The notes under the pieces were generated by a model. The model was not told where the DNA came from and did not search any database. It saw only the letters and a list, made by a program, of their open reading frames with translations. Below, piece after piece: positions 1-8,104 of a stretch of DNA of 64,000 bases; within the stretch, counting starts at the first letter, position 1; every line of letters begins with the position of its first letter. Where the stretch lies: NCBI GenBank assembly GCA_035626675.1, contig DASPNH010000220.1, positions 1 to 64,000 of the forward strand, written 5' to 3'. The position numbers and the translations under genes are program-made. The DNA comes from DASPNH01 sp035626675. Lineage in GTDB: Bacteria; Desulfobacterota; Binatia; UBA1149; CAITLU01.

Positions 1-1
1 G

Positions 2-385
2 CTGCGCGCCGGAATCGTCTCGCAGGTCGGTAACACCGGCGGCGACTACGGACGCGACAAGAAGTGGAAGGAGCTCGTCGAGCAGCGCTACATCGTGGCC
101 GGCTCGGCCGAGACGGTCGCGCAGCAGCTCGAGGAGCTGGCGCGCTCGCTGCGCGTGGGCCATCTGCTGCTCGGCGTCCACATCGGCTCTGCGCCCATCG
201 AGCTGGTCAATCGCTCCACCTATCTGCTGTCGCAGAAAGTTCTGCCCCGCCTGCGTCCGCTCTGGAACGAGTACGAAGACCTGTGGTCGCCCAGGCCGAT
301 GCCGATCGAGGAACGATCGCGCCCCGGCGCGCACAACGATGCGGTCCGGGCCGTTGCCGAGCGCGAGACGGGGAGGCCGCTATGA
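2..385 (+). CDS. Luciferase-like flavin monooxygenase, C-terminal part (5' end outside window)
   Basis: This reading frame is open from the first base of the window and ends with TGA at 383-385, so only the last 127 residues of the protein are visible. The segment with AGSAETVAQQLEEL followed by a Leu/Gly-rich strand and NRSTYLLSQKVLP is typical of the C-terminal part of bacterial LLM-class flavin-dependent oxidoreductases, which use reduced flavin to oxygenate small substrates in the cytoplasm. The N-terminal barrel with the flavin-binding residues lies outside the window. The stop overlaps the start of the next gene in an ATGA, so the two are probably co-translated. Family assignment is fairly sure; the substrate is unknown. 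Confidence 0.8.
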   Translation: MRAGIVSQVGNTGGDYGRDKKWKELVEQRYIVAGSAETVAQQLEELARSLRVGHLLLGVHIGSAPIELVNRSTYLLSQKVLPRLRPLWNEYEDLWSPRPMPIEERSRPGAHNDAVRAVAERETGRPL

Positions 386-1200
386 GCGCCACCGACGTTC
401 GCTCGCGCATGCTCGACCTCGGCGATGGCAGGCGCGTCATCGAAGTGCTGGAGGCGGGACAGGGCCAGCCGCTGCTGTTCCTGCACAGCGGCGGCGGCAT
501 TCCGATCTGGGAGGATGCGCTGCCGCTGCTCTCGGAACGCTTTCACGTCTTCGCACCGCTGCTCCCGGGCTTCGGCAAGTCCACCGGACTCGAAGCCATC
601 GACGACCAGCTCGACCTGGTGCTGCACTGCTTCGACGTCGTCGAAGCCCTTGGACTGCAGCGCCCCTACGTCGTCGGCGAATCGCTCGGCGGCTGGCTTG
701 CCGCCGAGATGGCGGCGCTGCGTCCGAAGGAAGTGGGCCGCCTGGCGCTGGCGGCTCCCGTCGGCATCTGGCGCGACGAGGCTCCGGTGCCGGACATGTT
801 CGGCATGATGTCGCACGAGTTCGTGCCCTACCTCTTCCACGACACCAACTGCGAGGGTGCGCGCCGCATGCTCGGCATCAGTGCCATGCTCAGTGACAAG
901 GACGATCGAACCGACGACCAGGTCGAGTTCCTGCTGGGGCTCCAGCGCGGCCTCCGCACCATGGCCAAGTTCCTGTTCCCCATTCCCGACACCGGCATCG
1001 AGAAGCGCCTGCACCGGATCATCGCGCCGACGCTGATCGTCTGGGGAGCGCAGGACCGCCTGCTGGCGCCGTCGTACGGCAAGATCTTCGCCGAAAAGAT
1101 CGCCGGCTCGCGCCTGGGAATCGTCGACAAGGCCGGGCACGCGCTCGCGCACGAGCAACCGCAGAAATACGCCCAGATGCTGATCACGTTCGGCGCATGA
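382..1200 (+). CDS. Alpha/beta hydrolase
   Basis: A 272-residue cytoplasmic alpha/beta-hydrolase-fold protein. The nucleophile elbow GESLGG places Ser101, the acid is probably Asp225 in WGAQD, and the base is His253 in KAGHALAHE, so the triad is complete. The oxyanion region is the HSGGG loop near residue 35. Its ATG sits inside the stop of the upstream flavin monooxygenase (ATGA overlap), and its own TGA overlaps the ATG of the binding protein that follows, which points to one transcript. A role downstream of the monooxygenase, such as cleaving an oxidised ester or ring product, is inference from order only. The last 60 bases of the gene are repeated directly downstream. Confidence 0.85.
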   Translation: MSATDVRSRMLDLGDGRRVIEVLEAGQGQPLLFLHSGGGIPIWEDALPLLSERFHVFAPLLPGFGKSTGLEAIDDQLDLVLHCFDVVEALGLQRPYVVGESLGGWLAAEMAALRPKEVGRLALAAPVGIWRDEAPVPDMFGMMSHEFVPYLFHDTNCEGARRMLGISAMLSDKDDRTDDQVEFLLGLQRGLRTMAKFLFPIPDTGIEKRLHRIIAPTLIVWGAQDRLLAPSYGKIFAEKIAGSRLGIVDKAGHALAHEQPQKYAQMLITFGA

Positions 1201-1260
1201 GCATTGCGGCGCGAGCAGCCGCAGAAGTACGCACGGATGCTGATCATGTTCGGCGCACGA
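1141..1260 (+). repeat. 60-bp tandem duplication spanning a gene junction
   Basis: Bases 1141-1200, the 3' end of the hydrolase gene including its stop, match 1201-1260 at 48 of 60 positions when aligned without gaps; the last 50 bases match at 43. Read in the hydrolase frame the second copy still encodes REQPQKYARMLIMFGA, but its stop codon has become CGA. In the +2-shifted frame the second copy forms the first 21 codons of the binding-protein gene. Confidence 0.85.
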
Positions 1261-2438
1261 CCGCCGCGGCGCCAGCGGCGTGGGCATCGCTGCCGCGTTC
1301 TCTCGCCATCGCCGCCGTGGCCACCCTGTCGCTGCTCGGCGCCGGCTGCAGCGGCGGCCCCGATGCCATCGTCCTGGCGGTTGCTCTGCTTCCGGCCGAG
1401 TTGCCCGTGTATCGCAGCGTCATCGGCGAGTTCGAGCGCCGCAGCGGCAGACGCGTCATGATCGTGCCGCAACAATACTCGGACATCCGCCGTGCGCTCG
1501 GCGCCGAGTCCAAGGCCGGCCGCGGAACTCTCGATCTGGTCGAGCTCGACGTCTACTCGCTTGCCGTTGCGGCAGGCGACGTCGCCGAGCTCGACGAGCA
1601 GGCGCTGGCACGCGAGATCGATGCGCTCGACGAGAACGCGCTGGCTGCGGGCCGCTTTGGCGGCCTTCGCTTCCTGCCGCACCGCCTGTCGTGGCAGGCG
1701 ATGATCTACGACCATGAGGCCATCGCCAGTCCGCCCGCCAGCTGGTCCGAGCTCGTGGAGGTGGCGCGTGCGCACTCGGGCAGGATCGCGATCAAGGGCG
1801 CGCTCTACGAAGGTCTGGCCTGCGACGTGCTCCCGCTGGTATGGGCCGCCGGTGCCAGCGGCGAGGACTTCGGCGAAGAGGGCGCCGAGGCGGCGCTGGG
1901 CATGCTCGCCGAGCTCGCCCCGCACCTGCATCCGCACAGCGAGACGTTCAAGGAGGCGGCAATCGCCGAAGCGATGGCACGCGGCGAGATCGTGCTGCAC
2001 TGGAACTGGCCAGCGGTCATGTCGCTCTACCAGAGCCAGGGTCTGGCCCCGCAGCGCATCCGTTCGGCTCCGCTGCCTGCAGGACCACGAGGCCGTGCCA
2101 CGGTGCTCGGCGGCGGTTACGTGGCGGTGCCGAGCGCGGCGCCGCATCGCGACGATGCGCTGGCACTTCTGCGCTTCCTGCTCAGCAGGGAAGTGCAGCA
2201 GCGTCTTGCCACCGAGCTCGGCTGGTTCTCCGGACGCCGCGACGTCGCGCCGCCCACCGACAACACAGCGCTGGACGGCTTCGTCGCGATGCGGCCGCAC
2301 GTCCGGCCGCGTCCCGAGCGCAAGGACTATCCGAGGCTGAGCCGAGCCTGGCAGCAGGCAGCTCGCGCCGTGCTGTTCGAGAACGTCGCGCCCGCCAAAG
2401 CTCTGGCGACGGCACGCGAGTCGATGAAGGAGAATTGA
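1197..2438 (+). CDS. ABC transporter substrate-binding lipoprotein (sugar type, family 1)
   Basis: A 413-residue exported solute-binding protein. The signal region ends at a lipobox LLGAGC with Cys51, so the mature protein is probably a lipid-anchored periplasmic binding protein. The body has the layout of family 1 binding proteins for sugars and related solutes, with a C-terminal VLGGGYVAVP segment. The ATG at 1197 overlaps the stop of the hydrolase. Because no other ATG, GTG or TTG precedes the hydrophobic core, this is the likely start, giving an unusually long N-terminal stretch of about 30 residues encoded by duplicated DNA. Two permease genes follow directly. The ligand cannot be named. 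Confidence 0.8.
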   Translation: MSIAARAAAEVRTDADHVRRTTAAAPAAWASLPRSLAIAAVATLSLLGAGCSGGPDAIVLAVALLPAELPVYRSVIGEFERRSGRRVMIVPQQYSDIRRALGAESKAGRGTLDLVELDVYSLAVAAGDVAELDEQALAREIDALDENALAAGRFGGLRFLPHRLSWQAMIYDHEAIASPPASWSELVEVARAHSGRIAIKGALYEGLACDVLPLVWAAGASGEDFGEEGAEAALGMLAELAPHLHPHSETFKEAAIAEAMARGEIVLHWNWPAVMSLYQSQGLAPQRIRSAPLPAGPRGRATVLGGGYVAVPSAAPHRDDALALLRFLLSREVQQRLATELGWFSGRRDVAPPTDNTALDGFVAMRPHVRPRPERKDYPRLSRAWQQAARAVLFENVAPAKALATARESMKEN

Positions 2439-2440
2439 AC

Positions 2441-2572
2441 GTGCCGCCGGCATCGAGCGACCACACGATCGGGATGCCGGCGGCATCGAGCGAGCGAGCC
2501 ACCAAGGTGCCGGCTGCAACGAGCGAGCGAGCCACCGAGGTGCCGGCGCGATCGAGCGATCAGCCGACGCAG
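2441..2572 (+). repeat. Four 33-bp tandem repeats at the 5' end of a permease gene
   Basis: Four in-frame copies lie at 2441-2473, 2474-2506, 2507-2539 and 2540-2572. They encode VPPASSDHTIG, MPAASSERATK, VPAATSERATE and VPARSSDQPTQ. Each begins with a GTG or ATG, so each copy carries a possible start codon. The encoded tail is hydrophilic and probably disordered. Confidence 0.85.
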
Positions 2573-3427
2573 ACGCCGCCGCCGTCGACCCCACCCAGCA
2601 TGCATGAGCCGCCGCGCTGGCTGGCCGCTCCGGTAGTCCTCTTCTTCGCGCTGTTCCTGCTGTATCCGGCGCTATACGCGATCAAGCTCGCCGTGACCGA
2701 TCCGCTGACGGGCCGAGTGCCGGTTCCCGACAATTTCGTCGCCTTGGGCAGCGATGCACTCTTCTGGCGTGCGCTTGCCGGCAACGTCGTCCTGCCGCTG
2801 GCCAGCGTCGCGCTCGAATTGATCGCAGGCCTCACCCTTGCGCTCTTCCTGCACGAGCGCTTCCCGGGCCGCCGCGCGCTTCGCGCCATCGTGATCATCC
2901 CGCTGGCTCTTCCCGAGGTCGTATTCCTGACGATGATGCGGTCGATCTTCGCGCCGCGCGGCTATGCCAACGCGGCGCTGGCGGCAATCGGCCTGGGTCA
3001 GATCCAGTGGCTGGCGCCCGGAAGCATCATGACCATGGCCACGGTGGTGCTGGTCGATGCCTGGCACGTGACGCCGATCGTGTTCCTGATGCTGCTGGCC
3101 GGCCTGGCCTCGATGCCCGAGCAGATCCACGAGGCGGCGTTGCTCGACGGCGCTCGCGGCTGGTCACGCTTCCGGCACATCACGCTGCCGTGGCTGCGTC
3201 CGGTGATCCTCTCGGCGGTGCTGCTGCGCGGTCTGGACGCGCTGCGCATGTTCGCGACGCCGCTGGTGCTGGCCGGCGTCGAAGGCGCGCCGGTGCTGTC
3301 GACGTACGCCTACCACCAGTGGTCCGACTACGGCAACGAGCCGGCGGCCGCAGCCGCCTCGATGCTGCTGGCCATGATGAGCGTGGCGCTGACGATTCCG
3401 CTGCTGCGCCGGAGGATGGTCGCGTGA
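2441..3427 (+). CDS. ABC sugar-type transporter permease (first subunit)
   Basis: A 328-residue inner-membrane permease with about six hydrophobic helices. The EAA loop (EQIHEAALLDGARGWSRF...LPWLRP) sits near residue 225 and is where the ATPase would dock. I chose GTG 2441 because AAGGAG lies at 2427-2432, eight bases upstream. This start gives a soluble N-terminal tail of about 60 residues made of four imperfect 11-residue repeats. ATG 2474 or ATG 2600 (MHEPPRW) are alternatives; 2600 would give a conventional permease without the tail. The gene overlaps the next permease in a GTGA. No ATPase gene lies in the window, so it must be upstream or shared. Confidence 0.85.
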   Translation: MPPASSDHTIGMPAASSERATKVPAATSERATEVPARSSDQPTQTPPPSTPPSMHEPPRWLAAPVVLFFALFLLYPALYAIKLAVTDPLTGRVPVPDNFVALGSDALFWRALAGNVVLPLASVALELIAGLTLALFLHERFPGRRALRAIVIIPLALPEVVFLTMMRSIFAPRGYANAALAAIGLGQIQWLAPGSIMTMATVVLVDAWHVTPIVFLMLLAGLASMPEQIHEAALLDGARGWSRFRHITLPWLRPVILSAVLLRGLDALRMFATPLVLAGVEGAPVLSTYAYHQWSDYGNEPAAAAASMLLAMMSVALTIPLLRRRMVA

Positions 3428-4263
3428 GCGCGCACAGGCCGAGGCGCGCAAGGCCGTCGTCTCGCACGTTGCGCATCGCAGCGTTGGCCGCGATCATCGC
3501 GACGGCCGACCTGCTGCCGCTGGCCCTGATCCTCAAGCAGGCGGTCACACCGGAACAGGAGAGCTTTGCGTGGCCGCCCACGTGGATGCCGCAAACCCTG
3601 ACGTTCGAGAACTTCGGCGTGCTCATGCAGGGCCCCGAGCTGGCCATGGGCCTCGCGCTCAGCGTGTTCGTGGCCGTAGCCACCGTGATGGCCACGCTGC
3701 TTCTGGTGCTGCCGGCTGCCTATGTCTCGGCGCGCCGGCCCGAAATGGAACGCACGCTCGATGCAGCGACGGTCCTGGCGCGGCTCTTTCCTTCGATCGC
3801 TCTGGCGGTTCCTCTGGCCGGCCTGTTCGTGCGGGCCGGCATCTACAATCATCCGGCCGGCGTCGGCCTCGTGCTGGCACACACGCTGACAGCCATCCCG
3901 GTGGCCTTCTTCATCTTGCGCCAGGCTTTCCGCGACGTCCCGGCCGACGTCGAGCATGCTGCCCGCCTGGACGGAGCCAGCGAGCTCGGCCTGTTCGTGC
4001 GCGTGACGCTCCCGCTGGTGCGGCCCTCGCTCGGTGCGGCTGCGATCCTGGTGTTCCTGCTTTCGTGGGATGAGTTCGCGTTCGCGATGCTGATCCAGGT
4101 CACCAATCGCACGCTGCCGCCGCTCCTCTACTACTTCGCCGCGTTCGGCTATCCGGGCATGGCCAGCGCCATCGCATGCATCATGCTGGCGCCGGCCCTG
4201 GCAGTCGTCTTCGTGCTGGAGCCGGTGATGCGATCGGGGGCGCTGGCGGGCAGCAACCGCTGA
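3424..4263 (+). CDS. ABC sugar-type transporter permease (second subunit)
   Basis: A 279-residue inner-membrane protein, the partner of the preceding permease. It has a first helix near residue 20, a periplasmic loop containing FENF, and an EAA loop (DVEHAARLDGASELGLF...LPLVRP) near residue 190. The start is the GTG in a GTGA overlap with the upstream stop. Together with the binding lipoprotein these form the membrane part of a family 1 importer for a sugar-like solute. No nucleotide-binding subunit follows; the next gene is unrelated and starts 148 bases on. Confidence 0.85.
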   Translation: MSAHRPRRARPSSRTLRIAALAAIIATADLLPLALILKQAVTPEQESFAWPPTWMPQTLTFENFGVLMQGPELAMGLALSVFVAVATVMATLLLVLPAAYVSARRPEMERTLDAATVLARLFPSIALAVPLAGLFVRAGIYNHPAGVGLVLAHTLTAIPVAFFILRQAFRDVPADVEHAARLDGASELGLFVRVTLPLVRPSLGAAAILVFLLSWDEFAFAMLIQVTNRTLPPLLYYFAAFGYPGMASAIACIMLAPALAVVFVLEPVMRSGALAGSNR

Positions 4264-4411
4264 TTCTCGCGCTCGGCTCGCACGAAAGATTCGCTGGGAG
4301 TGAAGCGGCACACTGCTTCGGCATGGCCATACCGGCGTCGGCCGTGTAGGCACGTTCGGCCACGGCGCCTACCTGCCGCGAACCGCGACCGCGCCGGCCA
4401 TGGAGCACGAC

Positions 4412-6565
4412 ATGAGTACGACGAACGGAACAGTTGCCGCACAGCCGACTGGAACCGCTGCAGCCTCGAGCGCTGCACCCAAATCCATCGTTCTTTTCTC
4501 CGACGGCACCGGCAACAGCAGCGCCAAGCTGTTCAAGACCAATGTCTGGCGGATGTACGAGGCCGTCGATCTGGGGCCCGCGAAGCAGAATGGCCGGCCA
4601 CAGATCGCCTACTACGACGACGGCGTCGGCACCTCGGCGCTGGCGCCGCTGGCGCTGCTCGGCGGCGCGGTGGGCTGGGGCCTGAAGCGCAACGTGCTCG
4701 ATCTCTACCGCTACGCCTGCCGCAACTATCGACCCGGCCCGGAGCAGGGCCGCCAGCCGACGAGCAACGACGAAGGCGACGACATCTACGGGTTCGGGTT
4801 CAGTCGCGGCGCCTTCACGATGCGAGTGGTGATCGCCATGATCGCCAAGGAAGGGCTGATCCGGGCCGAAAGCGAATCCGAGCTGAACCGGCTGAGCCTG
4901 GAGGCGTACCGCGCTTTTCGAAAGGACTTCAAGCCTCGCAAGCTGCAGCTGCCGCTGAAGCTTTTTCGAACGATGCGCGACGGATGGGTCCAGTGGCGCG
5001 CGAAGCGGCGCAACCTTCCGATCTACGACAGCACGAAGAACTATCATCCCGTCATCCGATTTGTCGGCGTATGGGACACGGTTGCCGCCTACGGCGGCCC
5101 CTTCGTCGAGCTGACGCGCTTCATCGACAACTGGATCTTCGGTTTGAGCATGCCCGATTACGAGCTCTCCGACCGCGTCCGCTGTGCCCGTCACGCCCTG
5201 GCGCTGGACGACGAGCGCGACTCGTTCCATCCGCTGCTATGGGACGAGCTCCACGAGCGCGACAGGATCGCCTCGGCGGATCCGGACACTCCCTGGATCA
5301 CCGAGGAGCGGCTGCAGCAGGTGTGGTTCACGGGGATGCACGCCGACGTCGGCGGCGGTTACCCCGATGAAAGCCTGAGCTACGTCTCTTTGTTGTGGAT
5401 GCTCAACGAAGCCGAACAGACCGGCCTTCGGACTCTGGATCGCATCACCGATCGGTACGAGGACCTGGCCAACAGCTGCGGTCCCATTCACGACAGCCGT
5501 TCCGGCACCGGTGTCTATTATCGTTACCAGCCGCGCAGGATCGCCGCCTGGACGGACCCCGTCGACGATCGAACCATCGGCATGCACGATCCGCTGGTCC
5601 TGAACCGTCGCAAGTCCGAAGAGGGAAACGGTCTGCTGCGCGAGGTCATGGTGCACGAGAGTGCCATCCATCGGCTGGTCGAAGGAACCGATTCCTATGC
5701 CCCCATCAGCTTGCCGCCGCGATTCAAGGTCGTGCCGCAGGACGGCCGGAGGGAAAACGCGGACAAGCCGGACAGCCAGAACCGGGGCAAACCGCGAAGC
5801 CGACGGCCCGAGCCGCCGCTCGTCAGCGCCGAGCTTCGCGAGCGTCTTCGGGATGACGATCTTGTGAAGCAACGGGTTGTAGCGATGGAACGGGTTTGGG
5901 ACCGCGTGTGGTATCGCCGCATCAACTACTTCGTGACCGTGGCATTGACTGTGGCTCTGGTGTCGATGCCCTGGTGGATATCTCCAGCTGAGAGGGCATC
6001 CGGCGGAGTCGCCGGATGGATCGCGACGGTGCTTGGGTGGTCACAGATCTTTCTCCCGGACTTCACCGCCATCGTCATCGATACCTTTGCCGCCCATCCG
6101 TACGATGCGATCGTCCTGCTCGGCTTTCTCGTCGCCTTCTGGAAGGTGAACAACCGCATCGAGGCTTCGTTGCGGGACGACGCCAGACGCGTCTGGCGCT
6201 GCTGCCTGGTAGCGGCAAACGGCGAAGTGTTGCTCGAGCAGAATCCTCGCGAGTCGTATCTGACTGCAACGCTTCGGAACAGACGCAACAGCGCCGGCTA
6301 CCAGCGCGCCGTGCAGTGGTTCAAGTGGAAGCTCCTGCCCGAGCACCTGCCCGCCAGCGCGGCTATCGGCTTCTCTCTATGGTGGACAGCGAGCATGCTC
6401 GCTCCCGACCATGCGGGCCCGGAAGTGGCGATGCTGGGTCCCGTTCTCTGGTGGATCGGCAGCTCGATCGCTCCGCTCGAAGAAGGTCGCGCCAAGGCAC
6501 GGACGGCTTCGGGGCCGCCACTGGGGACCGGCGGAGCCGACAATCCGCCGTCGCCGGCACAGTAG
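4412..6565 (+). CDS. DUF2235 family hydrolase with C-terminal membrane segments
   Basis: A 717-residue protein of the DUF2235 group, an alpha/beta-hydrolase family that includes type VI secretion phospholipase effectors. It opens with the family's SIVLFSDGTGN strand, carries the nucleophile elbow GFSRGA with Ser131, and has WDTV and GMHADVGGGYPD blocks. The last third adds about four hydrophobic segments (around residues 505-575 and 655-690), so this form is probably anchored in the inner membrane. GGAG six bases before ATG 4412 favours that start; an ATG at 4400 is also in frame. No secretion-system genes lie nearby. Its stop is one base from the stop of the convergent porin gene. Confidence 0.8.
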   Translation: MSTTNGTVAAQPTGTAAASSAAPKSIVLFSDGTGNSSAKLFKTNVWRMYEAVDLGPAKQNGRPQIAYYDDGVGTSALAPLALLGGAVGWGLKRNVLDLYRYACRNYRPGPEQGRQPTSNDEGDDIYGFGFSRGAFTMRVVIAMIAKEGLIRAESESELNRLSLEAYRAFRKDFKPRKLQLPLKLFRTMRDGWVQWRAKRRNLPIYDSTKNYHPVIRFVGVWDTVAAYGGPFVELTRFIDNWIFGLSMPDYELSDRVRCARHALALDDERDSFHPLLWDELHERDRIASADPDTPWITEERLQQVWFTGMHADVGGGYPDESLSYVSLLWMLNEAEQTGLRTLDRITDRYEDLANSCGPIHDSRSGTGVYYRYQPRRIAAWTDPVDDRTIGMHDPLVLNRRKSEEGNGLLREVMVHESAIHRLVEGTDSYAPISLPPRFKVVPQDGRRENADKPDSQNRGKPRSRRPEPPLVSAELRERLRDDDLVKQRVVAMERVWDRVWYRRINYFVTVALTVALVSMPWWISPAERASGGVAGWIATVLGWSQIFLPDFTAIVIDTFAAHPYDAIVLLGFLVAFWKVNNRIEASLRDDARRVWRCCLVAANGEVLLEQNPRESYLTATLRNRRNSAGYQRAVQWFKWKLLPEHLPASAAIGFSLWWTASMLAPDHAGPEVAMLGPVLWWIGSSIAPLEEGRAKARTASGPPLGTGGADNPPSPAQ

Positions 6566-6566
6566 A

Positions 6567-8009
6567 TCAGAACGCGAACTGCGCCCGGCTCAGGATGACG
6601 TCCTCCTGGCCGCGCGGACGGCGGAACTCGGTGTGCTCGTAGTTCAGGTACAGCGCGACATTCGAGTTCAGGTGCCAGTTCAGTCCGGCGGTCACGGTGT
6701 CCGCTGTGCGAGCCCCCACGGCCAGCCCTCGCGCGACCAGATCGCCGTCGGCTTCCAGCCCGGCATAGCGCAGCGCGATCTGCCAGGCGCCCCAGCCGCC
6801 GTCGCCGAAGTCGAAATCGTTCTCGGGCTCGATGCCCTTGTACGATGCGTCTTCTCCCGTCAGCACGTAGGACGCCTGAACCTGCCATGCGTCGTTGGTG
6901 GCGGTGGCGCGCGCGGCGCCGGCGATCTCCTGACTGGAGACGACGTACTCGCCTAGCAGACCGAACGGCCCGAAATAGTAATGGCCCTGCGGCGACAGGC
7001 GCCAGCGATCACCCGAGGCAATGGCAGCCGTGAAAAACGGCGCGTCGCTTGCGCTGGCGTAGCGGAAGAACACGACGCGGCTCGAGGTGCGGTGGCGGCC
7101 GAGCTGCGCCGAAGAAGCGCTTCCCTGCTCGCGTCCGTAGGTGCCGGCCACACCGAAGCCGAGCCCGTGCAGCGCCTCGACGTCCATGTTGCGGAACGGT
7201 CGCAGGAACAGGCGGGCGACCACGTCGACGCCATCGTTCGGATTGGTATCGCCGCTGGAGCCGTCGGCCGTTCCGTTGAACACGGCCGCTGCATACTCGG
7301 CGATGCCGCCGCCAGCTTCGCCGTGCAGCATCACGCCGACGTCGCGGTTGGGCACCAGGTTGTCGACGAGCGAGCGCTCGATCAAGACCAGGTCGGTCGA
7401 GGATTGCAGGCGCTCCAGACCGAACGGCGTCTTGGTCTTGCCCAGACGAAGGACGAGCCATGGCGCGAACTTCACGTCCAGCGAGGCGTCGAACAGGGTC
7501 AGCGTGCTGCCGGCGAAGTCGGGCGTGAGACGAAAGGAGAAACGCTTTGCGACCTTGCCGCGAATGTCGATGCGCGCGCGTCGGATGAAGAACTGGTCGT
7601 TCTCGGGGTCGTCGCCGGGGAAGAAGCGGCTGTCGGCATGGACGAAGCCGTTCAGTTTCAGCTCATCGTCGCCGTCGCCCGACTTCAGGAAGAAGCCGTC
7701 CTCGTACCCCACCACGGCAGCCGTTTTTGCCGCAACGGCCGGCGCCGCCGCCGGCTCCGCGCGATCCGTAGCAGTGCCGGCGCCGGCTGCCGGGGCCTCC
7801 TCGGCAACCGGCGCGACGCCATGCGGTGCCGACCGCTGCTGCTGGCCGGACTGCAGCTCACGAAGTACGCGCTCGAGTTCGTCGACGCGACGCCGCAGCG
7901 CTTCGACCTCGCGCGCCTGATCCGCCGGCGATTCGTGGGCCATGACCAATGGCGGGCAGGCGGCGGCTGTCATCAGGAAGACTGCGACGAAGCGGCAGGT
8001 TCTGCGCAT
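6567..8009 (-). CDS. Phosphate-selective porin O/P family outer-membrane protein
   Basis: A 480-residue outer-membrane porin. A signal peptide ending near PPLVMA is followed by a coiled coil (VEALRRRVDELERVLREL), an Ala/Pro-rich linker and a long beta-barrel with RRARIDIRGKVAKRFSF and GKTKTPFGLERLQ, typical of the OprO/OprP-like family. It ends in Phe, as expected for recognition by the barrel-assembly machinery. I chose ATG 8009 since it gives a clean signal peptide; an upstream in-frame start at 8054 would add 15 Arg-rich residues. It is the third gene of a minus-strand unit after two Dpp-type permeases, which suggests it admits the same solute. Specificity for phosphate is not established. 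Confidence 0.8.
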   Translation of the reverse strand: MRRTCRFVAVFLMTAAACPPLVMAHESPADQAREVEALRRRVDELERVLRELQSGQQQRSAPHGVAPVAEEAPAAGAGTATDRAEPAAAPAVAAKTAAVVGYEDGFFLKSGDGDDELKLNGFVHADSRFFPGDDPENDQFFIRRARIDIRGKVAKRFSFRLTPDFAGSTLTLFDASLDVKFAPWLVLRLGKTKTPFGLERLQSSTDLVLIERSLVDNLVPNRDVGVMLHGEAGGGIAEYAAAVFNGTADGSSGDTNPNDGVDVVARLFLRPFRNMDVEALHGLGFGVAGTYGREQGSASSAQLGRHRTSSRVVFFRYASASDAPFFTAAIASGDRWRLSPQGHYYFGPFGLLGEYVVSSQEIAGAARATATNDAWQVQASYVLTGEDASYKGIEPENDFDFGDGGWGAWQIALRYAGLEADGDLVARGLAVGARTADTVTAGLNWHLNSNVALYLNYEHTEFRRPRGQEDVILSRAQFAF

Positions 8010-8104
8010 GCGGCGCCGATAGCATCGCGACACGCCCGACGAAACCGCAGGCATGCGCCGCGGGCCCGGTCATCCGGCTCCACCATCCAGGCCGGGTGCT
8101 TGCG

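Noticed and set aside
4264..4411. Gap before the DUF2235 gene considered for a promoter or small RNA
   Set aside because: No convincing -35/-10 pair or stable hairpin could be picked out by eye.
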